A stretch of 64,000 bases of DNA from Tricholoma matsutake (taxonomy: Eukaryota; Basidiomycota; Agaricomycetes; Agaricales; Tricholomataceae): NCBI GenBank assembly GCA_026075535.2, contig AP026546.1, positions 5,704,001-5,768,000 of the forward strand. The letters are read 5' to 3'. The translations under genes were made by a program, and so were the position numbers. This document shows positions 47,945 to 56,219 of this stretch, piece after piece; within the stretch, counting starts at the first letter, position 1, and every line of letters begins with the position of its first letter. A model generated the notes under the pieces. It was not told where the DNA came from, searched no databases, and saw only the letters and a program-made list of their open reading frames with translations.

Positions 47945-50516
47945 ATGTCCTCAAAGTTGATATTTTGGCTGGCCTCAACTGGAATTGAGGGACCCAATCC
48001 ATTGGCAGGTTTGGACAAGGGCTACCTTCCTCCCTGCACTTGTGGAACATAAAAGTGCTTTAACACCACTCAGCACAAAAGACTGTGACTGGGAATTCCC
48101 TGCTTGGCAACCTGAACATCAGAAGGCCTTCAACACAATTAAAGATTTAGTCACTGGGGCAGGGTGCCTGACTGTGATTGATTATGATGACACTGCAAAG
48201 AAGATTTTTGTAACAACCAATGCAAGTGACTGTCAGACAGGTGCAGTCTTGAGTTTTGGAGAAACTTGGGAGACTGCATGACCTGTGGCCTACGACTCAT
48301 ACCAACTAAATGATGCCAAAAAGAATTATCCAGTCCATGAAAAGGAACTTCTTGCCATCATCAAAGCTCTCAAGAAGTGTCGCACCGCACTCTCAAGTAT
48401 TTTCAATCTCAGAAGGACATGTCTCATCGCCAGATGCATTGGTCTATGTATCTGGCTGATTTTGATTATGAGATCACATACATCCGAGGTGAGGACAATA
48501 CTGCTGCTGATGCTCTGTCTCGCATGCCTGATGCCAACCCAAGCCCAGTGTTTGCTGCATGTGCCCTAGCATACACTAGATCTCCATCCCTTCAACAAAC
48601 AGCAGTGCTCGCAACCCTGGACATCTCAGCTGATGAATCCCTGCTCAGGGACATCATTGCAGGATACCAGGATGATGACTTTGCCAAACAGTTGACAAAG
48701 GACATCAAAGCTGGCAGTATTGAGAGTGCACAGAAGGAGAACGATCTTCTGTACGTTGGCTGCCATCTGCTCATTCCCAACATACCTTGCATTCATGAGC
48801 TCTTCTACAACCTTGCCCATGACACTCTTGGTCATTTTGGGTTTGATAAAAGTTATGAGGCACTGTGTGACTCATACTACTGGCTGAACATGTGGTGAGA
48901 CCTCGAACAGGCTTACATTCCATCATGCTCCCCCTGTCAACATAACAAGAGCTGTACCACAAGACCCATAGGCCCATTACACCCCTCCCAGTGCCTGATG
49001 CCCACTTTGAAGCTGTTGCATTAGATTTTGTGGGACCCCTGCCCAAGGAGAATGGCAAAGACACTATCCTCATGATGACCGACCTTCTTGGTGCTGAAGT
49101 ATGGCTTGCACCTGTACATTCTACCGCTACTGCTGCTGATATTGCAGTTGTCCTTTTTGATGAATGGTACTGTGAGAATGGTCTGATGCGACAGATCATC
49201 ACAGACCATGACACTCTTTTTACAGCTGATTTGTGGACCGCACTGCACAAACTTACAGGTGTCAAACTCAAGATGTTGACTGCATACCACCCTCAGATGG
49301 ATGGCGCTAGTGAGCAGACAGACAAAACACTCAATCAAGCCATCTGTTACCATGTTGACAACAACCAGAAAGGCTGGCTGTCCAAGCTTCCCCGTGTTTG
49401 TTTTGCCATTATGAACACTGTAAATGCCTCCACCGGATTCTCCCCTTTCCAGCTGAGGACTGGCAGGTCCCCTCATCTCATTCCCCCTCTTGTCCCCATT
49501 GTTAGGGTGACACCCACTATCTGCTAGCTAAGACTGCGCGGGTTCTCTCTACAAGGGGGCAGGATGCACACATGTGATGGGGGAATTGATGGTTTTGATG
49601 CGAGGGGTTATTAATAGATGAGTTTGTTGAGAAAGGCATTTCACACCACAAGTGTAGGTGGAATACCTAAGAAAACACAACTGTGGTCCCCTAGGTGTAT
49701 ATTTAGGGTTTATATACTATGTTACATATATTGTACATTGTTGTTACTGATGCACTCGTACATGTGTGTACATATTGATGTGTGCAAAATAAAATTCTCA
49801 TGCTATCAAAGTGTAGCGTCATTCGGCATAATGTAGCATAATTCAACATAATAAAATAAAATGAAATTTTATCAGGTAATGGGGCTGTTTCCTAACACCC
49901 ATGCCTGCAAATGCCACGACTGCAGAGGTTGACACTCAGGCACTCATTGCCTGGTTGGAGCTTGATGTCAAAGAAGTGCAAGATAACCTACTGGAAGCCA
50001 AGATACAACAGGCCTATCATGCAAACAAGCACTGAGCACCCGAGGTTGTGTACAAGGAAGGAGATCTTGTCATGCTGTCCACAGAAAACCATCCCTGCAA
50101 CTACAAGCGCAAGGGCAAGAAATGTGTCACAAAGTTCATGCCCCAGAGTGACAGGCCCTACACAGTCATCAAGGCCTTCCCAAAGAAGTCAGAGTACACC
50201 CTACACCTCCCCAACAGCTCACAGACCTTCCTGGGTTTCCGAACCTCCTGAAGCCCTTTGTGCCCAATGACCCCTGGTGCTGTGGTTACTGAAGACAGCA
50301 CAGAGGAGAATATGATAGACAAGATTGTTGATGCACAGCACTGTGGTCGTGGTAAACAATACCTGGTGCATTGGGTGGGATATGACCATGACCATGATGA
50401 GTGGTTGTCAGGGAAGATGCTTGAGGATACTGAAGCTCTTGACATATGGGAGGCAGAAAACAGTATGGAAGTTTGATGACATTCACAACATACAAAGTTC
50501 TTTGAGTGGGGAGGGG
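47945..50516 (+). pseudogene. Chromodomain Ty3/gypsy (chromovirus) pol, 5'-truncated and broken
   Basis: Begins in the reverse-transcriptase connection region (PEHQKAFNTIKDLV). RNase H follows: TTNASDCQTGAVLSFGETWE, a TGA, PVAYDSYQLNDAKKNYPVHE and ITYIRGEDNTAADALSRMPD. The zinc-binding region reads HDTLGHFGFDKSYEALCDSY then a TGA. The integrase core has D in ALDFVGPLP, D in IITDHDTLF and E in DGASEQTDKT. The frame is interrupted by a solo LTR after LIPPLVP and resumes EVDTQALIAWLELDVKEVQD, KEGDLVMLSTENHP and KFMPQSDRPYTVIKAFPKKS. A chromodomain (IDKIVDAQHCGRGKQYLVHW, DEWLSGKMLED) ends near 50476. It is followed by a purine tract (GTGGGGAGGGG) and a 3' LTR starting TGTAAGG at 50517. Several TGA stops; not functional. 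Confidence 0.88.
49500..49897 (+). mobile_element. Solo LTR in the gypsy integrase
   Basis: 398 bp beginning TGTTAGGGTGACACCC and ending TTTCCTAACA, i.e. the TG...CA rule with TGTTAGG/CCTAACA ends. The 5-bp target duplication CCCAT lies at 49495-49499 and 49898-49902. Contains a TATA-like TATATACTATG region near 49,710. Removing it rejoins the gypsy frame. Confidence 0.92.
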
Positions 50517-50588
50517 TGTAAGGCTGCCCCTTGGCCCTTACCACAATCTGAGGACTTCAACAGAACTTTGATGCTTCGATGCAGCTAT
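50517..50588 (+). mobile_element. 5' piece of the gypsy 3' LTR, interrupted by copia
   Basis: Starts TGTAAGGCTGCCCC directly after a polypurine tract and runs to the copia insertion at GCTAT. It presumably continues after the copia element at 58801 (TTACACTTGAGCTTG). I could not locate the LTR's right end with certainty. Confidence 0.65.
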
Positions 50589-50884
50589 TGTTGAAATTAA
50601 CCCTGAGATACATGCTGCATACATGAGGTAATACATGCTGAATACATGAGGCAATACATGCAGCATACACATGCTACTGCACTTACTGTGCATACATGTG
50701 GTAAACACATTCCCGAGTCATGTGACATCCTTATTATTATGTATATAAGGAGAACCTGTACCATAGTAGGGATACAGTGTTCTTACCTCTGCTAACCCTA
50801 GCTGTAAGTCTTACTAAACCCCAGGTAGGTTGTAAGGAACTTGTTGTCTCTTCTGCTGTGCAGCATATATTGTCTGCTCCAACA
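50589..50884 (+). repeat. Copia 5' LTR
   Basis: 296 bp. Contains TATATAAGGAGAAC near 50748 (TATA-like). Differs from the 3' LTR by an extra 23-bp ATACATGCTGAATACATGAG-type duplication and by about three substitutions, so the element is relatively young. Confidence 0.92.
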
Positions 50885-50898
50885 GGTTATGGGCCCTG
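50885..50898 (+). promoter_or_regulatory. Copia primer-binding site, half-tRNA type
   Basis: GGTTATGGGCCCTG directly after the LTR is complementary to the anticodon arm of eukaryotic initiator tRNA-Met (GGGCCCATAACC). Priming from an internally cut initiator tRNA is known for Drosophila copia; its use here is inferred from the match. Confidence 0.7.
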
Positions 50899-51131
50899 AT
50901 GGGCACATCACGAACACACCTTAACTGGCTGTGAACGATGTTGACTTCATAGTCTCCAAATTATAACCTTGTGCTCTTTGTGAGCTGCATTGCGCTCCCT
51001 GAGAGCTGCACTTAAAACCTAGGTTGACTAGGGTTACACACTCTGAAGGAGTCCTTTCTCCTGAGATTGTTAAATGTGTTTTATTGAGTACAAGGCTGAT
51101 TGAGCACTTTTACCAGCTGCCATCAAAGATC

Positions 51132-52625
51132 ATGTCTTCAACTCTTGAAAAACTCGTACAAACTTTCAATGGATCAAATTACATTCAATAGGTCGACTCA
51201 ATGAAGGCGTGGCTCAGGTCTCAAGGCCTATGGCAGATAACTAGCAGGGCGGAAGTCAAACTGCCTCTGGTGCCTCCTTTGACGGCGACAAACACTACTC
51301 TCATAGTGGATGCTACTGCCAAGCTCCAGACCTGGAGCAACAAAAACAACCAGGCAATTGGTAGCCTAGTGCTCTGCCTGGCCCCCTCCATTTGGCAGCA
51401 TGCCAACACCAAGGACACTGCTGAGGAGGTGTGGGACCTCATTTGCACTGATTATGGTGTTGATAGCCCCTCCCAAGTCTTTGCGGACTTTATGTCTGCA
51501 ATAGCAATCAAAATCCTGGCTGCAAACCCAGTGCCAGAGATCGCTAAAATGGCTGACAAGTTCGAGTGCCTCATGGCTGCCAACATCGCCATCCCCAAAC
51601 TAGTACAGGTAATGATCCTACTTGCTGCAATGCCACGCAAGTATGATTCATTATCCGCCACAGTCCTTAACATGACTGCTACTAGTGCCTTGACATTCAA
51701 ACACATCAAGGACTCCATTGTCGCTGAAGCCTCTAGGCACATGGCAGTTGGAAAGCCCACCGGCCTGCCTCAGGCCAATAAGCTTTCCGCTGTCAAGCGC
51801 AAAGGGGGAAACCCCAAATGGCAGCCCAAAGAAGGGCAAGACAACAATGGAGAGTCATCCTGAAAGTGTGGACGATGCAGGAACAAAAAGACTAAGGAGG
51901 ATAAGCCCAAAGAGAAGCATACCCACCTTGCCTCCAATGCCTTTACCACCATCATACCGCCGATGCTGCTCATTCAGCGCATCAAACAGCATGACCGCAC
52001 TCCCACAAGGGACCCTCACTGCCAACTGCCTGCACAGGCATATACGGGTGCAGCCTCTACCTCTCATTTGGTTTACGCCGAATATCAGCAAGCTCGGGAC
52101 ACCCTCGAGCAAATGCAACTTCCATGCAGCTCGAAAAATCTGCAACCACTGGAGAGCACCTGATGGTGCGAGAAGGTAAGAGAAGGAGGATCAAACTGGA
52201 AGAACCGGAATAACCTAGGATCATGGAGGTTGAAGATGATACTGTCTCCCTCGGATCAGAGCCTCTAGTTTCTGATGAAGAAGTGTGGAAAGCCATCAAT
52301 GAGATGCTCATCAATGAACTGCTTGAAACAGGAGGATATGATGACAGGTCAGTCCTTTTCCCTGCTGCAAGCACAAAGATTAATATTCCAATGATTACAG
52401 TGAACTTTTCATGTGAAATCTTACCACTATTAAATGTATCATGGAACTATTTAGATCTTAATATATGTGTTATGTGTGCAAACGGAAATTGTAAGAAAGG
52501 TGCCAACTGGATCATGGATTCAGGCGCATCAAAGCACTTCACTGGTGAAATGAAAGATTTCGCTTCTTACCAGCCTTTACTGAGAAAGGACTCTACCTTG
52601 GTTCAAACAGCCACAGGTACTACTC
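51132..52625 (+). pseudogene. Copia gag and protease region, with stops
   Basis: An ATG at 51132 opens MSSTLEKLVQTFNGSNYIQ, then TAG (TGG to TAG), then DSMKAWLRSQGLWQITS. The UBN2/retrotrans_gag-like body includes APSIWQHANTKDTAEEVWDL and AMPRKYDSLSATVL. A TGA at 51861 precedes CGRCRNKKTKEDKPKEKHT, the start of a zinc knuckle-like region. The protease active site WIMDSGASKHFTGEM is intact at about 52510-52550. The frame runs into element D at 52635 (ATGTTHIVE). Confidence 0.85.
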
Positions 52626-53054
52626 ATATAGTAGAGGTCTTTACACTCCCCCTCCCAATCTGAGCAGACTCCACTCAGACACTCGGACAGTCCTAAGATT
52701 GTCCGAGTACTGTCCGAGGACTTTGCTCAGACTTTGCTCAGACTTCTTTGGGTGAAAGTCCTGCCAAACTAAATGTCCAGTCCGAGCTGAGTCCTAGGAC
52801 TGTCTGAGTTGCTTATATAATTGACTGAAAAATCAGTGGCTACCACAGGGACTGAATCCTCATAGTCACATGATAAAGTACAATTAAGTCAGCAATATAA
52901 CAGTTAGACTAAAGCTTCACTACAGATAGGTAGTTATATCTCTCTATGTACTGCCCTGGCTGTGATGACAAATCAACACAGCCGCGTCATCAACAACGCT
53001 GGCAATGGTGCCGCCTCCTCCTTACCTCCTACCCCAATAACCAACAATGGGAAC

Positions 53055-53831
53055 GAGCCCAAATGATGGCATTGTCATTTGGGCTCACTTGTAAGTCTTT
53101 TTTTACATGATTTTTGTTGTTTTGTTTGACTAACTGAATTTTCCTTAATGATAGGTTTTATCTATGTTATAACGACGCTGCAGCCTCAAAACCATGACAA
53201 TGGCTGACACAGCCACCACCCTAGGACCCAGAACCACCACTGCAAGCAACTGCTTGCGGGGTGGGAACAGGTACAACTGCAAAACAGCAAGACGATGGCG
53301 ACGCTGACTTGGCCAAATGGAATGACAACACAATGAGGCGACTGGAGATGACTGGGACTGGGAGATGGAATGACGAGGGGACGAGTGGGAAACAATGAAA
53401 GGAAGGCAAAGCCAGCATCGTTTGACATCTCTTGGGCCGTTGGTAAGTTTTTTTTTCTTGTTTTTGTTACTAACGAACTTTTTTAGGTATTATCTAGTAC
53501 TGCTGATGATGACAACAATGACGAGCACTCAGAACCACTGCCGCAAGCAGCTGCTCGTGGGGTGGGAATGGGTGCAACTTTGACAAGAATGGCTACTCAT
53601 GCCCACCATGTAGGACACACCACCCACCTCCATGGTGGGTGGAATGACAACGATGGCATGGAACAATGACAGCACCCGCTCCAGCCCTATGAGCCACTGC
53701 TTGTAGGGTGGACAATGGGTGGAACGACGATGATTAGGGGAGACCCAAGAGACGTCAACATCTCTTGGGTCCTAGGTAAGTTTTTTTTTCTTTTCTCATT
53801 TCATTTTTTGATCCTAACTAACTTTTTATAG
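53055..53831 (+). repeat. Three hairpin plus intron-like cassettes in element D
   Basis: Cassette 3: GAGCCCAAATGA / TCATTTGGGCTC hairpin at 53055-53086, GTAAGT at 53091, CTAAC, GATAG ending 53154. Cassette 4: CATCTCTTGGGCCGT before GTAAGT at 53443, CTAAC and TTTTTAG ending 53486 (left arm degraded). Cassette 5: CCCAAGAGA / TCTCTTGGG at 53744-53769, GTAAGT at 53776, CTAAC, TATAG ending 53831. A GCAAGCAGCTGCTCGTGGGG-type motif lies between successive cassettes. Confidence 0.7.
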
Positions 53832-54330
53832 TTACAAACTACTACTGGCAATGACAACGATGACGACACCACCACCACCACTGCTGCGAGCCCCTGCTTG
53901 CAGGGTGGAAGGTGAGGGGAAAGAGATGAGGGGGAAGGAGACAAGAGGGAAGGGAGACGATGATGAGAGTGGGGACACCCATGATGACACCAACCCCACA
54001 CCTATGAGCATCTGCTCGTGGGGTGGTTTGGGGGGGAGAAGAATGGGGACAGGAGAGCGAGACAGCCAGGGGACAACCCAGGGAGAGACGAATGCCACCA
54101 CGAGCAACTGCTCGTGGTGGGTGTTTTTAATTTATTTTTATAATTGATAGTTACAGCCCCCTCCCCTCGAGCTTGCAAGGGGAGGGCTTAGTATTATACA
54201 TATTAATTACCCATATTAATTACCCCTCGCACAGATGCGAGGGGGTCAATTTAATAATCTATTCATGATATATAACAAATTAGATTTCAGTAATAAATAG
54301 ATATAATATATGTAACTTTAAATGACTACT

Positions 54331-54403
54331 TGGCTTAAGTGGTAGAGTGTGCATGTTTTGTTGTCATGTGATTGCTAGTCCAGAAGGCTGTTGGTTCAAT
54401 TCC
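54331..54403 (+). other. tRNA-like pol III promoter module, right arm of D
   Basis: Box A-like TGGCTTAAGTGGTAGAGTG and box B-like GGTTCAATTCC 62 nt downstream. The best of the four modules; it reads toward the right end of D. Confidence 0.65.
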
Positions 54404-54696
54404 TGCTGTGCACACATTATTTTGTGAGACTTATAAGACTTTCTCTAAGACTGGAACTCAGACTTTACTTGGTCAGTACTTTAAAAGGTGTAAATAAATG
54501 CACAATTGATGTTGTCCAAGGAAAGTCTGAGTGCAGTCCTCAGACTTTACTCGGACAGTCCTAGGACAGTCTGAGTGTCCGAGCAGAGTCCGAGCAGAGT
54601 CCGAGCAGAGTCCGAGTGAAGTCCTCAGACAGTCTGAGTGTCTGAGTGTGTCCGAGCAGAGTCCGCTCGGACTGGGGGGGGGAGTGTAAAGTACTG

Positions 54697-55793
54697 ATAT
54701 AGTAGGAAAAGGAGCAGTCTTCATTAGACATCAGGTAGTATGTCACAGGAAGTCAGAGATGCACGAAACATGATTATACCCTGTCTACTACATACCCAAC
54801 TGTAGTACTCGACTACTGTCAATGGGTGTCTTTTTACAAGACAGAAGTGATGTGCATGGTTCCTCCACACACATTTCATTTTTTGAGAAAGAAAACCCAA
54901 TAATGGATTGTGTCCCTCTTAGGAGACGTGACATGATCTATTGGGCTCAGATGCATATATTGAACACCAAGAGGATCAATGTCGCAACCATGTATGTCGC
55001 TGACTACTTGACTTGGCATAGGCAACTTGGACACCCATCCAAAGAGGCGCTAGGGAAAATTCCTAACAGCACCATAAAATTCCCAAGGAGTTTAATTATT
55101 CCTAAAGACAAAATTATATGTCCAGGGTGTGCTGAAGGGAAAATGACATCAAAATCTTTTCCCAAATCAAATTCACGTGCAGAGAAATCCTTTGAATTAA
55201 TACATTCCGATCTAAAGGAACTCCTGGTACTATCATACCACAAACATAAATACTTCATTGTATTTCTAGATGACAAAACATCACATATCTGGGTCCAGTG
55301 CCTTAAAAAGAAGTCTGATGCTGCTGCAGCAATTAGACAATTTCAGGCAATGGCTTTGACCCAGTATGGTGCTACAATCAAGCACTGGCATGTTGATCCA
55401 GGGGGGGAGTTCAAAGATCATGAGCTACAAAATACACTCAAGAATTTTGGCATCAAAATAGAGATGTCCACACCCCACGTTCACCAACAGAATGGGCACG
55501 CAGAGCACGCCATAAGGACAATAATGGAAAAGTCGCAAACCCTGCAATTTACCGCTTGTCTACCACAATCATGGTGGGAATTTTGCATTGAACATGCAAC
55601 ACACCTATACAACTGAACCCCAATAAGGTGCCTGAAATGGCTGACACCTTTTGAGGACCTGAATAAAGTCTGCCCAGATCTAAATGATCTGAAGGTCTTT
55701 GGTTGCAGTGCTTACATCTATCTACCCAAGGAGAAACATCCAACCACATTAGCTCCTCGATCGGAGTTAATGATGTACCTTGGATTAGAAGAT
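54697..55793 (+). pseudogene. Copia integrase region
   Basis: After the D insertion the frame resumes IVGKGAVFIRHQVV, degrades (frame change near 54,780), and is open from 54822. GAG-pre-integrase zinc motif: WHRQLGHPSKEALGK ... KIICPGCAEGKM. Integrase core triad: D in LIHSDLKELL, D in WHVDPGGEFKD and E in QNGHAEHAIRTI. A TGA follows THLYN, then RCLKWLTPFEDL, VFGCSAYIYLPKEKH and MMYLGLED, where element E2 is inserted. Confidence 0.88.
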
Positions 55794-56219
55794 TATAAGG
55801 GCAACCTAAGCCTCTAGCAAAGGGAAATCCGAAGTTAAAATTATGCTATATAATACAGGGATTGGGGGCGCACCTAGCAAAGGGAAATCCGAAGAGAAAA
55901 CTCTAAGGATCCCCTTGCTGATGCCCAGTATATGTGAAGACGACAAAAATCAAATATAACCTAAAAATAGAAAAAGGCGGAGATAGGCGGATCAAGGCCG
56001 CCGAATGACATCATACCCAGGGGTATGTGTCAGAAGGGGTACTCCGCCTCTAAATATAAAAGTGTCAACATATACAAACATGATAGCAAGGGAAAATTAG
56101 TAATAAAATCCGGAAAAATCATAGAAAATGAAGAATAGAAGGAAATGAGGTGGGGAAAAATATGGGACGAACATAAAAAATAGGAAAAACACACAGGGCA
56201 CCCCCCTAGTCCCCTTACA
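55794..56219 (-). mobile_element. Element E, copy 2 (nested in copia)
   Basis: 426 bp, opposite orientation to E1. Ends TATAAGGGCAACCT and, inverted, TGTAAGGGGACTAG. Flanked by AAGAT on both sides (55789-55793 and 56220-56224), a 5-bp target duplication. Removing it rejoins copia YLGLED with GIKAYCFMQLSGA. No coding capacity. Confidence 0.85.

Larger units (their letters stand above)
40046..47945 (-). pseudogene. KDZ (Kyakuja-Dileera-Zisupton) transposase, split by three insertions
   Basis: Read from 47,945 down. ARTPPTSKVQ, intron, NDYMREYLDRRKFYLAQIL, then a CxC2-like cysteine cluster (CSGCGSSGDWRCLDCLGH, FCKDCCQNAHWNNPFHKIQ). Further on: VLVIIHSNGVHHLPVQWCRC and PPCTCNEFKYDQNVNVAGYD. Element B interrupts at 46545. 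The frame resumes with SLLVHNVFCQWIINFLAQVD, LQIIGAIGDFHVRGHIDDCL, TRYTLAYVPGSGVIDG, a TAG, ILETLW, and ILDDHMNHSNWKKLIGM. Element C interrupts after ESAAPAD; the frame resumes WQAWREGELTVQENWATT. Element A interrupts after KTKSWDGI, and the C-terminus NWLRAKAAFDRATEETTLVQ...MWNDFGNRARSAF follows. The Y-D-x-N-C-Q-like catalytic motif is degenerate (HNVFCQ), and several other stops exist. A dead copy; the neighbours do not supply an intact KDZ. Confidence 0.88.
52635..54696. mobile_element. MULE-like non-autonomous element D (in copia)
   Basis: 2062 bp with 9-bp target duplication ATATAGTAG at 52626-52634 and 54697-54705. Ends share CTTTACACTCCCCC with element C. Arms are rich in GTCCGAGCAGAGTCCGAG and TCAGACTTTGCTC repeats. 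It has the same plan as C: outward tRNA-like modules (box B at 52848-52859 minus; box A 54331 and box B 54393-54403 plus), repeated hairpin plus intron-like cassettes and CTGCTTG/GCTCGTGGGGTGG palindrome motifs. No transposase and no element E copy. Confidence 0.85.

Noticed and set aside
54331..54403. A genuine tRNA gene
   Set aside because: Box A and B are present at tRNA spacing but acceptor and anticodon stems do not pair by eye; treated as tRNA-like only. The same holds for the modules in element C.
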